Shown here in pieces: positions 22,286-36,400 of a stretch of DNA of 64,000 nucleotides (its first letter is position 1; each line of letters starts with the position of its first letter). Position numbers and translations under genes: made by a program. Origin of the DNA: Corynespora cassiicola (Eukaryota > Ascomycota > Dothideomycetes > Pleosporales > Corynesporascaceae); the NCBI GenBank assembly GCA_022059125.1, contig JAEUWY010000023.1, positions 1,302,001-1,366,000 on the forward strand, in the 5' to 3' direction. Under the pieces are notes generated by a model. It worked only from the letters and a program-made list of their open reading frames with translations, ran no database searches and had not been told where the DNA came from.

Positions 22286-22654
22286 TATTAAAGCTGTGCT
22301 ACAGGCTATAAGCGAGGCTAAAAAGTAAATAGCTGCTTAGATTAATTTTTAAAAATAAATACTAGTAAAGTTACGTAAGTAAAATAATATGTAATATACT
22401 ATATAGATATATATATTAGTAATAGAGTATAATAAATTAATAGTTAATTCTAAATAATAGATTTGCTAATAAAGTAAATATAATTATAAAGTATAGTTAT
22501 ATAAACTATATATATATATTTAAAGCTGTTATTTAGTTCTGTTTAGTTACTCAGTACTGCTAAATAAACTAATTAACTAAATATATTATATAACTAGCTA
22601 TAGCAGTGCGACTCTGTCGGCCCTGTTATTAGCTTATATTTATAACTTATAATA
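22286..22654 (-). repeat. Gypsy-C 3' LTR (369 bp)
   Basis: Matches the split 5' LTR at 47932-49798 along its length. A purine-rich tract (CTAAACTAAAAAAAAATAG in the minus sense) lies directly upstream at 22655-22675 and fits a polypurine tract. Confidence 0.85.
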
Positions 22655-22873
22655 CTATTTTTTTTTAGTTTAGCTTAGTTTTTTAAGCTAATATATAACG
22701 TGCGGGTTTTTTTATTACTGTCTACTTTTATAATAATACCTAAAATACTAATAGTTTTTAGTACTGTCCGCTATTATTATCTAGCTAATTTTATTAAAAC
22801 TATAAAAAAAATTATAGTTTAAAAATATTTAACTTACGTAAAGTATAAATAAGTATATAAAATATATATTTAC

Positions 22874-25800
22874 TGTAAAGAATCTAGCTTTAGATAATAG
22901 TATTTGCTTTACACTAGAATTAATAACAGAAAAATAGCTTAAACAATATATTAATAGTAGTTTTAAAAATAATACTTATCGCGTTTTTAGCGCGTGTTAA
23001 GCGTAGATTTTACGCAGCTTACTCGCTTTACACGCTAATATAAATACAGAATAGCAGAAATTCCGCAATATTTATTACAGAACTTTTTTTTCTAGCTGCA
23101 GTCTCTAGCAGTAATCTATTAGCTTTAATAAAAAACTTTCGCTTTTATTTTAAAAAAAAAAAGAGTGTCTAAAAACATATTTTATGTTTATGTTTTAAAC
23201 GCGCTCTACGCGCGTGTTATATATAGTATATTTATATATTATATACTTAATTTTATAATATTTATTATATTATAATAAAGTCTGTTTACTGTTTTATATT
23301 TTAAAAATTTAGTAAAAGTAAGCTATAAAAGTAGTATATAAATAACAGCGCTCTTGCTCTACTTATATTTAGCACTTTTAAAATATTTTTATACTACATT
23401 TAAAGCGTAAGTTTATCGCTCTTATTATAGTTTACTATTTTAACTCTAAATATATTAAAAAAACGTATTTTTGTAATATATATTTTTTTATATAATCTGA
23501 CGCTAAAAAGCGTGCAGATATTATTATAGCGTATATAATATATATATATTACGCGCAGAACGTTATAAAGCAGATAAAACTTTATAAAATATTTAAATAC
23601 TGTTAGTATAAGTATTACGTTAAAAGCAACTATAGTAGTTACACAGCTATAAGTAACTTTAATATTATATATTATAAGTACGTTTTAGCTAATATTTACA
23701 GATTTTCTAAAAGTTTAACAGTTGCTTAAATTATTTATACAGGCTTTATACGCGCTATAATACTGCTGTTACTACTACTACTACATTTAAAACTAATACT
23801 ACTATAATTACAGCTAGTATTAAGCTTACGTGTTACTAGCGCTAATTTAATTTTAAATTTACTAACTACTACCGCGTTGCTGCTTATAGTAGCATATTTT
23901 TAAAAATTACTACTTAAATATTTACTATATTAGCGTAATTTTTTAGATTAATTTTAGTTAAGTAGTATTATATCGCGAGTGCGCTTAAGCAGATTATTAG
24001 CTATTTAGCTTATATAGTAAGTTTGTGTTTATAATATATCTATAGCGTATACTAATATATTTATAAAATAGTAGTACTAGTAGTAGACTGGATAAATCTA
24101 ACTCCGAGTCTAAAAATAACTTTAAAAAAAAAAATAGAAATAGTTTGTCTAGCAGAAAAAAAAATTAAAAAAAATAATAATCTACGTTTTAGTAGGTGCG
24201 GCGCTAATCTAGTACTACTTTTATATACAGTATTTATAGGCTCTAAGCTAGTAATTTTTTACTATTTTAACATACGGTCTTAGTATAATTTTTATATAGT
24301 TTATATATTATTTACTTTTTTTTTATATATAAAGATTTTAGTCCCGATTTGTAGTTACGGACTATATTTTCTATATTTTTAAAGTTTAAAGCTAGAGTTT
24401 ATATATTTTAGAAATTATTGTACTCTTTCTAGCGGAGTAAATATTATAGTTAACTTTTTTTTAAACGTTTTCTAAGAATTTTTTCTACTTTTTAAATTTT
24501 TTTTTTTTTTAGTATAATATCGGAGAAGTATGTGTTATCTTCTTTCTCTTCTAGCTTTAGTTTCTATTACTTTAATAAAAAAATATAGAATATATTATAA
24601 ATATAATATAAAAGCAGTAGAAGTAAGCGGTATATCTGCGATCTAACTGCGCCTTAAACTCTAAATAAGCTAATAAATTTACTAATAAGTTTTCTGCTTA
24701 GTTATTATGCTAGATTTATATATTTAGTACTAAGTAGTACTTAATCTTCTAGACGGAAAGTTTTATATTTATATTTTTAGTTATAGTACTAGTATTAATA
24801 TTTCTGTACTTTTTCTAAGTGCTTTATAAGCGCTATTTTTACGCTATATATACGCTTAACTTTATTAATCGTATTTAGTACCTTTTTTTCTAGCCTACTG
24901 TTTTTAAAAAGCTTAGTAAATAAAAAGTTTTTACTATAAACCGCGTAAAAAAACGTAGTTTTTATAGATTTATATACTAAATTATTATAAGTAAATTATA
25001 CTATTAGTAAAAGTTATATCTAATTGCTCTAGAATAATAAAGTAAATATCTAGAAATATTATTCTAGCGTTTAGTTTTAGTATTTAGTTTATCTGTCTGT
25101 CTGTAGATAAAAAGTAGTACTTAATTTATATTTTACCTGTAGTTAGTAGTATATTTCTATTTAAAACTTAGAAGTAAAAATAACTTCTCTGTTTAATATA
25201 ATACTTTTCTGTATTTTAAACTTTAATATAGTATTTATAAAATAAGCTTCTGCGAACTGTTTTACGTTTTATATTTTTAAAGCTAGTATATAAAAAGCTA
25301 TTTTTAAAAAGCGGTATACTATTATAAAAATCGTATTAAACGCGCCTTCTAAAAAATTCTTTACTAAAAGTAAGCTAGTAATAAAGTTTAGTATTACTTT
25401 TTTAAAAATATTTTTAGGTACCAGCAGCGGTAATAGCTTTCTATATTTACTATATTTTAGAGCTTTGCTTTTTTAGCATATAGCGTAAGTTTTTATATAA
25501 TTTTAAACGTTCTTACTAACAGAGAGCTAATAATAGGTTTTTTTAATTAGCTTTAGCGTTTTATATACGCTAAAATAGCCTGCTATACGCGTGTTATAGT
25601 TCTAAAACAAAATTTTTTATCTAATAGCTGGTTTATTTAAAACGTATACTCTGCTATTATATTTTAAAATTTTTTTTTTATCTAAGCGCTAAACGTACGC
25701 TTTACTACGTTTTTAAATACTATTTTTACTATTTAAACTTATAATCTATTTTTAGGTAAAAGCGTTTTTTTACTGCAGCTAATACAGAGTTTAAATAAAT

Positions 25801-28800
25801 AATTAAAACTTTATTTTTATAGGTTCGCTGCTAACTAGTACTTTAGCTAATAAATATAGTATATATAGTATGTATTTTATAGTACTAGTAGTAGAAATCT
25901 AACCGGTTCTGTAAACAGAGGTAATATACGTTTTATATATATTTAATAAGCTGTACTTATTTACAGATTCTCTTACTCTATTAACTATATTTTTTACTAA
26001 TAATTTATTCTGTAAAATAGATAATAATTAAATTAGCAGTAAATTTTTCTGTATATAATCTGCTTTTTATAAAAAGCTATCTGTAAAGTTTATTTTTTTT
26101 AAGTAATACTCTACTTTAAAATTAAACGCTGTTAAATATATTACTTATTTTATCTACTATAAATTAAGTTTCTGTACTGCGCGTATACCGCGCAGATTAT
26201 TATAATTACTTAGCACTTATATAGTATACTAAGTGTTTTTAAAGTAGTATCGCTACTATTTAAAGCTGTATATAATAGCTAAAAGCTTTAAATTATAGAC
26301 TTTGTAGTTCAGCTCTACAGCCTATAATTTTTTTAATATAAAAATAACTAGGTGCTATTTATAGTTTTTAAACAGTTAAAAAAAAATATTTAATATAGTA
26401 AAGGTTAACGCGTCTGTCTCTACGCGAATTAAATAAATAAAGTTATAATAGCGCAGAATAAGCGTATTTAAAAAGTAAGTTTTTAGTTTTATAAAACAAT
26501 TATTCGCGGTTTTATTCTAGTAGAAGTTCTAGCTTTTTTTAAGTAAGTCTGTAAAAAAAGCAGTTTTTTTTATATATTTTTTAATAAAGCGTTAGTAAAA
26601 GTTAGTAAATTCTAAAAAAGATTATAGTTTTTTAATATTAGTTAGCTACAGCTATTAAGTAATAGTTTTTATCTAAGTTAAGTTAGCGCACACGCTTCGC
26701 GTGTCTATAATAAATTTAAAAAAATATACTTTATTTAATATAAATATATATTTCTGTAAGTTAATAAATAGTTTTATTTTTTATAGTAATTTAAGTACTG
26801 CGTACACAGCGCGCTAATAAAGCGTAAAATTATTACTACTAATATAAATAAGAATATTATTTAGATAGACTACGTAAATATAGTTTAAATGTTTAATAAG
26901 AGCTTTATTAATATAGGCTTAGAAGCTTACAGAGGTATTTATTAATCTAAATAGTATTATAAAATATTTAAAGTAGCTGTAGCAGGTTCTAAAAGCGGTC
27001 TTCTACTTATTACCCGTCTTAATTTAAAGTCTGTAATAGATATTTTAAAAGTTTAAAGTTATATAGTAATATACGTCTAATAGGCGGTTTAATATTTTTC
27101 TAATTAAAAAAAACAGGTATTAATTTTTAACAGTAATAAAGTTTAAGCTTCTGTAGTTTACGCAGAAGCAGAAAATTCTGTTTTTTTTAGAAATAAATAA
27201 AATTAGAGCTTTAGTAGAGTTTATACTATATTATATCTAGCTGTTTTATAGCGTCTACTTTAAGTATTCGCGTAGTATTTTAAGCTTACGTAAAAAAAAA
27301 TTATAAAACAAACTGTACAGTAGTTTTTTTTTTTATTAAAAAAATTATATAGTTTAATAATTTAAAATTAAAAAATATAACTGCAGCTTTTTTATTAAAT
27401 ATATTAATATAGTTTTTTAATACTTCTGGCACGCGCGTTGCGTGCGCTATATACACTTTAAAAATACACGTTTTATATTTTCTGTTATTATCTATAGCTT
27501 AAAAAACATCTAAAAAAAAAAGTTAGAGTTAGTTTTTTCTATTTTTTCTTTTAGTTTTTTAATAGTAACTAGCTGGATATTCGCGCTAGTATAGCTTTAA
27601 CGCTATATTTAGGCTTTACAGTTAAAGTAGATATACTCTTTTTTAAGAAAAAAGTTTTTTAGTAATAAAAGCGTTTTTTTTTTATTAACGCCGTAAATAG
27701 TAGTCTGTACTTTTTATTTTACATCTGTATTATCTGCTAAGTATATTTAAATTATATATACTATATAGATGCTTTAGCGGTATACTTCTATCCAGCCTAA
27801 TTTAAAAAACTTAGCTTCTTTAATAGGCGATAAGTCTATTTCTACTATAATACGTTAGCTAATTAAACTAATATTTATTTATAGATTTAGAATAACTTAT
27901 AACTACTTTTTAGGTGTTATATTTTTAGATACACTGCACGTGCGCTTTATACCCAGTATAATATATATAAATATACGCTTTACTGTTCCCGGGTTATAAA
28001 TAAAGTTTAGCTTTTTTCTGTTTAGTAGATACAGACTAAAATCTAGTTTAGATTACTACTTCAGCATTTATTAGCGTAGTAGCCTATTTTTTAGTATTTA
28101 AAATAGATAATATTACTTTTATTGCGTAGCAATTTATTTGCAGAAAATATAAGCGCGTTAGCTATTTTTTATTTTTTAAATTTTTTATAGTAATTATTGC
28201 GTGTAGAAAGTATATATATTATAAAAAGTTATCGTAGATTATACTTAAAAGTAGAGTTTAAAATTACTAAGTCTTCTCGTGTTGCCAGTACTTAGTAGTA
28301 GTTAGTTATTACCTGTTATATTTTTAGTTAAAGTTTTAAAAATAGATATTAGATTTATTATAATTTAGTATAAAATATAAGTTAATTTTTTAAAATATTA
28401 AAATATGTTGCGAACGCGCGGACTGTTTAATTTTTTTATTAAATAGTCTAAGTATGCGCTGTAGCAGCTTCTAAAATACAGTTAATAAAGTTAGAAAGTA
28501 AGTTAAGTATATAAGTTTTAAAGTACTTTTAAGTTAGTATTTTTTTATATATTTTAAACGTGCGTTTATAGTACGAGTACTATAGTTTTCTTAGATTATC
28601 TACTAAGTATTATATAGCTTAGAGAACTTTGCTGTTACTATTATAAAACTTCTAAAATAGTAGCTAAAAAACTATTTTGCAGAAGTAGAAGAACTCGCAG
28701 TATTTTTTAAAGTTTTTTTTTCTATATTTTACTAGATTTTTTAGTTTAAGTACACGCTTTAGCTGCAGTAGCGTAAGCGCTCTAAATATGTTTTTTTTAT

Positions 28801-29359
28801 ATATATCTTGCGCGTAGAACTTAGAAGTTCTTTTAATAGCTAATTTTATTATATTTAGAATAGTACTTTTCTTTACGTTTTTAAGTTATATAATTTTAGC
28901 TTCTAATACGCGTAAGTATTATAGCTTTTAAAACTTATTGCGTTGCTTTTTTACAGCTTAAATACGCTTATTAAATGTTATAAAAACGCTTATTATAAGT
29001 ATTAGTTATTTATTATTAATAAAAAAAATATACGCGTTATTTATTTTCTGTAGTTATTTAAAGAGCTGCTGTATTTTTTTTAGAGGTGCTTTTTAACTAC
29101 CTGCACGCGTTCTAGAAGCTATTTTTAAATTATTATATTAAAAAGTATTATTATATAAAAAATTTAGCTTTAGATAATAGTATTTACTTTATACTAGAAT
29201 TAATAACAGAAAGATGGCTCGAATAATATATTAATAGTAGTTCTAAGAATAATACTTATCGCGTTTTTAGTATATGTTAAGCGCAGGTTTTACGCAGCTC
29301 ACTCGCTTTACACGCTAATATAAATATAAAATAGCAGGAATCCCGCAATATTTGTTATA
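22874..29359 (-). mobile_element. Gypsy-A copy 1, full length (6486 bp)
   Basis: Identical 5 bp target duplications TTTAC at 22869-22873 and 29360-29364. The two LTRs are 206 bp each (22874-23079 and 29154-29359), begin TGTAAT/TATAAC and end TTTACA in the element's sense, and differ mainly by transitions. A purine run (AGAAAAAAAAGTTC, minus sense) precedes the 3' LTR. It is inserted in the 3' part of Gypsy-C. Confidence 0.95.
23080..29153 (-). pseudogene. Gypsy-A gag-pol remnant
   Basis: Minus strand, many stops. The reverse-transcriptase core near 26841-26875 reads VVYLNNILIYI, where active Gypsy enzymes have YLDD: both Asp codons became Asn by G-to-A. An integrase segment near 25070-25130 reads STDRQIN-LKLN, matching the YHPQTDGQTERLNQ block of Ty3/Gypsy integrases. 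The order RT before integrase places it in Ty3/Gypsy rather than Copia. I could not identify a chromodomain. Confidence 0.8.
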
Positions 29360-29364
29360 TTTAC

Positions 29365-30151
29365 TTTAAAAAGTATAGTAAGTATCTATATTACAAGCAG
29401 TAATATAATATTTATATTACTTAGTTTAAGTTTTAGTATTTTGCTAAAAAAAATAAAAATTATAATAGTAAATAAAAAAATTATATAAAATACAGAATAC
29501 AGCTATAAAAGTATATAAAAAAGCTTTAAAAGACTTACAGGTAGCGAAAGCTAAAAAAAAACAGCTTTATTAATAAATAGACTTAATTAATTATTATGTG
29601 GAAAAAGCTATATCTGTAAAAAGGTAAAATTTTAAAAAATAAAAGTAATAAAAATATAAAGCGTTATTTAAAGTGTTTATTTTTAACAGTTTTTTAAAAG
29701 TTTTTTTTTTTTAAATTTTTTTCTAAGCACTTAAAACGCTATTAAAAGTTTTTCTAATAACTTTTAGAAAGTATTTATATTATCTACTAATTTTTAAATA
29801 TTTAGTTATATATAATATATATTTTTTTTCAGATATATTTTTTTTAATTATTTTTGTATAGTAGTAGAAGTAGTTTTATTTTTAGCTTTTTTTAAGTAGT
29901 TGCTAATAGTTTTACAGATTTTATTCTAATTTCCGCATATTTTCTAATTTTAAATATATTTTTTTTAACTAACTATTTTTATACAAAGTAGTTATTACAA
30001 AATTTATTTTATTTTATTTTATAGTAGCTTACTAACGCTTCTATTTTAAATTTAGCTTTTTTTTTTATTTTATAATAAAAGTATTTTTAAACTGGTATTT
30101 CAGCGTTAGCAGATTCTAATAGTAATACGTAAAATACTAAATATATTCTAA
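29365..30151 (-). pseudogene. Gypsy-C 3' coding end with chromodomain remnant
   Basis: Positions about 29900-30150 are homologous, on the minus strand, to the chromodomain end of Gypsy-B (41830-42090), including the AESANA-like stretch just before it. It is more mutated than in Gypsy-B. The part 29365-29890 would be the untranslated 3' region between pol and LTR, continued beyond the inserted Gypsy-A at 22655-22868. Confidence 0.65.
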
Positions 30152-30153
30152 TA

Positions 30154-31275
30154 ACGTAAACTATAAGTGAGCGACGTATATAAGCAAGCGACGTATATAA
30201 GCGAGTAACGCATATAAGCGAGCGACGCACATAAGCGAGCGACGCACACAAGCGAGCGACGCACTTAATACTAAGCATTTATATAAAACTTTAAAGCTAA
30301 ATAACTTTTTAAATATAATAGCTATTAAAATAGAAAATTTAATATTTACAAAGCTAAGATTTATAATTTTTTATAAATATAAAATTTTTATTTATAAATT
30401 TATTTATAAAAAAGTTATTTAATTTTAAAGTTTATATAAAGTAGTATTAGTTTAGTTAATATAATAGCTTTAAAATAGCTATAATAAATTATAATATTTT
30501 TTTATAAGCTAAATAAATATATATTAGTATACTAAATTTATTATTATAGTATACAGTGCTTTTTATAGTATAGTGTATTTATTTTATTTTAATATATTAC
30601 TTAAAAACAGTTTATATAATTAAACTTTTAAATAATAGTAGCTTTTTAAATAATTTTAAGCTTATTATAAACTAAATACTATAAAATATTATTAAAAATA
30701 AATACTAAAATTAAGTATTAAAGTAAAAATATAATTTTAGTACTATATATTTACTTATATAAAATACTAATTTTAACTTTTTTTTAAAAAAAAAATTACT
30801 AAAAATAGTTTTTAATATAAAATATATTAAGTTAAAAGTTTTTTAAAAAGTTTTAAATTAAATATATAATATATAAATTTAAAAAATAATTTTTTTAGTA
30901 TTATTAGAATAAACTAAATAAACTATACTAAAATAAGCACTATATACTATAATAATAAATTAAAATTATTAATATATACGTATTTTATTTATCAAAAAAA
31001 TAGTATAATTTATTATAGCTATTTTAAAGTTATTATATTAACTAAACTTATACTATTTTATAAAAATTTTAAAACTTAATAACTTTTTTTATTAATAAAT
31101 TTATAAATAAAATTTTTATATTAATAAAAAGTTATATATTTTAGCTTTATAAGTGTTAAGCTTTTATTTTAATAACTATTATAATTAAAAAGCTATTTAG
31201 CTTTAAAGTTTTATATAAATGCTTGGCATTAAGTGCGTCGCTCGCTTGTATGCGTCGCTCGCTTGTGGTTTACGT
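30154..31275. mobile_element. Long-inverted-repeat MITE (1122 bp) with TA target site
   Basis: Flanked by TA at 30152-30153 and 31276-31277. It starts ACGTAAACTATAAG and ends with the complement ACGTAAACCACAAG. The two arms pair for roughly 430 bp each with transition-type differences, leaving a short centre, so the single strand could fold into one large hairpin. Removing it restores the Gypsy-C sequence known from 41800-41835. No transposase is inside, so it is non-autonomous. The TA site and tip repeats suggest a pogo/Fot-like source in the Tc1/mariner superfamily (inference). Confidence 0.82.
30163..30264. repeat. Six tandem 17 bp units at the MITE left tip
   Basis: Six units of ATAAGCGAGCGACGCAC with a few transitions. 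The right tip has two inverted units (31233-31266). Two-unit versions occur at 7777-7810, 50231-50264 and 61967-62000. In DNA transposons such repeats are often transposase-binding sites. Confidence 0.92.
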
Positions 31276-33453
31276 TATTAGTAGAAAATTAAAGTTTATA
31301 GTTAACTAGTTTTTTATTCTAGAATTAAAAATAGTCTAATTTTAACGTAATCTAATTTTTACTTAATTATATTATTTAAAATTTTTATAAAAAATATACT
31401 TTATTTTTTTTAGCTAAAGTGCTATTTTTATTTTTAGTTAATATAAGAAATAGTTTTACGCTATGCTGTTTTAATATTTTTTATAATTATTTATAAAGTT
31501 TTAATAATTTTTTAATTTTTCTATTACTTAACTTATAACTAACTTAATTCGTTTTTTAATTTTTAGTAATAGAAAATTTAAATATATTCTATGTAATACG
31601 TAATAAAAAATTACTTTATTATTACTAATTTTTGTTATTAAATACTAGTTATACTATAAATAGTAGTAATACTTAATTATTTTATTTTTAGTTACTATAT
31701 ATCTGTAGATATATCTTTATAGTTTAGTTTATTTTTTCTATTTAACTGTTTATCTGTAAATAATATACTATTAATATATTTTTTAATTCTAATAGCTAAT
31801 ATTAGTATTATTTAATAGTTTAATATAAAAGTTTATCTCTATTACTAATAATTAATTAAAATAATTTATAATATTTAACTACGCGATTTAGAATAATCTG
31901 TACTAGTTTTAGTACAGTATAGTTATTTTAAATAAAATTATTTCTGCGTATTTTGTAAATCTGTTTATAACTACTAAAATAATATTATAAAATATTTTAA
32001 AACTAAGTTTTAAAACGTAGATAGTTTAGTAATAAAGTCTATAGTAATATCTGTTTAAAGTATTATTTAGTATTCTTTATAACAAATATTGCGAGATTTC
32101 TGCTATTCTAGTATTTAATTATTAACGCCGTGTAAAGCAAGCTGCTGTTTTAAAATTTAGCGCTAGCAGCTTTATTATCTGCTATAATTCTAGTATATTT
32201 CTAAACAGCATATTAATGTATACTACGGGCGAGTTAGTTAACAGATAAGTCGGTTACTTTTACTAAAACTACACTAAAATTTAACTTATTATAGTTTAAA
32301 ATATTATATTTTAGCCTTTTATAGCAGACTACAGCACGTAATATTATTTAAAAACTTTTTTTATATTAACTTTATACGTTCGCGCGTTATATTTAGTTTA
32401 ATTATATTTTTTATAGCGTTTTTAGAATAGCTTACTTTTTTAAACACGTATTTATTTTTTTACTTTTTTTCTATTACTATATATTTTGAACTTTTTTAAA
32501 ACTACTAGTTACTGCTTATTTTTAATTATTAAAGTTTTTTTTTTTAAATCTGCTTTTTTTTATACAATTTTTATTATATAGTAGCTTTATTAGCCGCTTT
32601 AAGTTTTCTAATTTTTTATTAAACTAAAACTAGCTTATATATAATAATTACGGCTTTTTTTAATACTTTTTTAAACGCTTTAACTATAAATATAAAAAAG
32701 CTGTTTATATATTTCTAAATTTTTAACTTTATAAGTATTAATTATAACTTAAATTTTAGAGTATTACTAAAAGTTTGCGACTACTAGAGTATATTATTTA
32801 TAGTAAATAATAGTAATAAAGCCTAAAGCTTTATATTAAAAGCTAATATAACTTATTTTAAGTTAAAAAAAACTAATTTAGCACTTTAAAACTCTTTTTA
32901 AATATTACTAAAAATAAATACTGTATTATAAGCTGCTTTAAAGTATAACAGAAATTTAAATTTTATAAAATAAGTAATCTAGTTATGTATAAGTATTTCG
33001 GCTTAGCATCTATACGCAGTTTTTAAAAAAATAAAATAGCTTATATTAAATAGCTGTAAAAAGTATAATAAATATAAAAGTATATATAAAGTAATAATTT
33101 TATTATTTTTATAGTATTGCTAGAAAAAAAGCGATTTATAGCTTTTATAGCTATTAATAACTAGCAGTTAGTAAGTGCTAATAGTATACTTTTTTATATA
33201 TTATTATAAGCACTTAGTTAAGCGCCGAACAGTAGAAACTAAATTAACTAGAAAGCAGAGATACAGAGTTTTAGAGATAATATGTAACGCATTACATAAC
33301 AGCTTAGTAGTAAATAAAAACACGTAAAATACTTAGTAGTAAGCGCTTAGAAATAAGCACGCTTAATAATAAGTATATAAAGCGCTTAGTAATAAGTACT
33401 AAAGCATATATATATAGTTCGCATAATTATACTTAATAATTATATTTATCTTA
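31014..33453. repeat. Left member of a near-identical duplication ending at the N gap
   Basis: Matches 33474-36570 base for base over long stretches, including the same MITE border and the same Gypsy-B insertion point at about 33203. It differs mainly in homopolymer lengths, and a scrambled 32100-32215 replaces about 750 bp. Both members stop or start exactly at the gap, which points to two overlapping contig ends rather than a biological duplication. Confidence 0.85.
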
Positions 33454-33473
33454 NNNNNNNNNNNNNNNNNNNN
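33454..33473. other. Assembly gap (20 N)
   Basis: Twenty Ns, a placeholder length. The sequence left and right of it overlaps in content (see the flanking duplication). Confidence 0.99.
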
Positions 33474-36400
33474 TTATAGCTATTTTAAAGTTATTATATT
33501 AACTAAACTTATACTATTTTATATAAATTTTAAAACTTAATAACTTTTTTATTTATAAATTTATAAATAAAAATTCTATATTTATAAAAAATTATATATT
33601 TTAGCTTTATAATTATTAAATTTTTTATTTTAATAACTATTATAATTAAAAAGCTATTTAGCTTTAAAATTTTATATAAATGCTTGGTATTAAGTGCGTC
33701 GCTTGCTTGTATACGTCGCTCGCTTGTAGTTTACGTTATTAGTAGAAAATTAAAGTTTATAGTTAACTAGTTTTTTTTATTCTAGAATTAAAAATAGTCT
33801 AATTTTAACGTAATCTAATTTTTTACTTAATTATATTATTTAAAAATTTTTTATAAAAAAATATACTTTATTTTTTTTTAGCTAAAGTGCTATTTTTTAT
33901 TTTTAGTTAATATAAGAAATAGTTTTACGCTATGCTGTTTTAATATTTTTTTATAATTATTTATAAAGTTTTAATAATTTTTTTAATTTTTCTATTACTT
34001 AACTTATAACTAACTTAATTCGTTTTTTTTTAATTTTTAGTAATAGAAAATTTAAATATATTCTATGTAATACGTAATAAAAAAATTACTTTATTATTAC
34101 TAATTTTTTGTTATTAAATACTAGTTATACTATAAATAGTAGTAATACTTAATTATTTTATTTTTAGTTACTATATATCTGTAGATATATCTTTATAGTT
34201 TAGTTTATTTTTTCTATTTAACTGTTTATCTGTAAATAATATACTATTAATATATTTTTTTTAATTCTAATAGCTAATATTAGTATTATTTAATAGTTTA
34301 ATATAAAAAGTTTATCTCTATTACTAATAATTAATTAAAATAATTTATAATATTTAACTACGCGATTTAGAATAATCTGTACTAGTTTTAGTACAGTATA
34401 GTTATTTTTAAATAAAATTATTTCTGCGTATTTTGTAAATCTGTTTATAACTACTAAAATAATATTATAAAATATTTTAAAAACTAAGTTTTAAAACGTA
34501 GATAGTTTAGTAATAAAGTCTATAGTAATATCTGTTTAAAGTTTATTTAGTATTTTTTATAACAAATATTGCGAGATTTCTGCTATTCTGTATTTATATT
34601 AGCGTGTAAAGCAAGCTGTGTAAAAACCTGCGCTTAACGTACGCTTAAAAAGCAATAAGTATTATTTTTAGAACTACTATTAATATATTATTTAAGCTAT
34701 TTTTCTGTTATTAATTCTAGTGTAAAGTAAGTATTATTGCCTGAAGCTAGATTTTTTATATTTTTATAGCTTATAGCTCTCCGTACTAAGCGTGTGTACT
34801 ATACTTATTTTTTTTAAAATATTATATATTTTTAATAAACTTTATTACTTTATTTTTTAATTTAGAAATATTATACATTTATTATATTAGTTTAATTATC
34901 TGTTTAACGCCTAGGTGTCTATATAACAGATTTTTATAATACTACTAAATAATAGTTTAATAAAGCTTTTTTAGTACTTATTAATATACTATTATAATAA
35001 AATTAATACTATGTGCTGGTTTTAAAGTGCTATTTAGCGCTTATTTAAAAATAGCAGCTTTATTCGTTAATTTAGTTTTTATAATATTTATTTTTTAATT
35101 TAGAGTATCTGCTTTTCTATTTTTTTTATCTAGTATATAGATAATTTTAAATTTATACTATTCTAGTTTTTTACTCTATCTAGTATATTATTAGTTTAAT
35201 AGTTTAGTTATTATAAATATTATTAGATTTTTACAATTTAAATATACTATAAGTTCTAAACAGCTTTCTGCGTAAATTCTCTAGTATTTAAAAAAATTTA
35301 TAATAGTAAGTAATTTTTTATTATAAATATTAATGTATACTACGGGCGAGTTAGTTAACAGATAAGTCGGTTACTTTTACTAAAACTACACTAAAATTTA
35401 ACTTATTATAGTTTAAAATATTATATTTTAGCCTTTTATAGCAGACTACAGCACGTAATATTATTTAAAAACTTTTTTTATATTAACTTTATACGTTCGC
35501 GCGTTATATTTAGTTTAATTATATTTTTTATAGCGTTTTTAGAATAGCTTACTTTTTTAAACACGTATTTATTTTTTTACTTTTTTTCTATTACTATATA
35601 TTTTGAACTTTTTTAAAACTACTAGTTACTGCTTATTTTTAATTATTAAAGTTTTTTTTTTTAAATCTGCTTTTTTTTATACAATTTTTATTATATAGTA
35701 GCTTTATTAGCCGCTTTAAGTTTTCTAATTTTTTATTAAACTAAAACTAGCTTATATATAATAATTACGGCTTTTTTTAATACTTTTTTAAACGCTTTAA
35801 CTATAAATATAAAAAAGCTGTTTATATATTTCTAAATTTTTAACTTTATAAGTATTAATTATAACTTAAATTTTAGAGTATTACTAAAAGTTTGCGACTA
35901 CTAGAGTATATTATTTATAGTAAATAATAGTAATAAAGCCTAAAGCTTTATATTAAAAGCTAATATAACTTATTTTAAGTTAAAAAAAACTAATTTAGCA
36001 CTTTAAAACTCTTTTTAAATATTACTAAAAATAAATACTGTATTATAAGCTGCTTTAAAGTATAACAGAAATTTAAATTTTATAAAATAAGTAATCTAGT
36101 TATGTATAAGTATTTCGGCTTAGCATCTATACGCAGTTTTTAAAAAAATAAAATAGCTTATATTAAATAGCTGTAAAAAGTATAATAAATATAAAAGTAT
36201 ATATAAAGTAATAATTTTATTATTTTTATAGTATTGCTAGAAAAAAAGCGATTTATAGCTTTTATAGCTATTAATAACTAGCAGTTAGTAAGTGCTAATA
36301 GTATACTTTTTTATATATTATTATAAGCACTTAGTTAAGCGCCGAACAGTAGAAACTAAATTAACTAGAAAGCAGAGATACAGAGTTTTAGAGATAATAT

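Larger units (their letters stand above)
31278..35330 (-). pseudogene. Gypsy-C RNase H to integrase remnant (partly present twice)
   Basis: On the minus strand, 34761-35330 matches Gypsy-B 40450-40990 (RNase H and the integrase zinc-finger region), and 33750-34555, repeated at 31278-32078, matches 41000-41800 (integrase core and tail). All frames are full of stops. The doubling comes from the gap-flanking duplication. Confidence 0.75.

Noticed and set aside
22286..22654. Gypsy-C 3' LTR read as a solo LTR
   Set aside because: Its right flank is not TAGTA; the matching TAGTA lies at 49799, beyond the second LTR.
30163..30264. CRISPR array or telomeric repeat
   Set aside because: Directly abutting 17 bp units without spacers, internal to a MITE flanked by TA; the host is a fungus.
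30087..30278. 63-codon open frame with repeated SLAY-RRS segments
   Set aside because: It is the 17 bp tip repeat of the MITE read through into the Gypsy-C flank; the protein repeat is a by-product.
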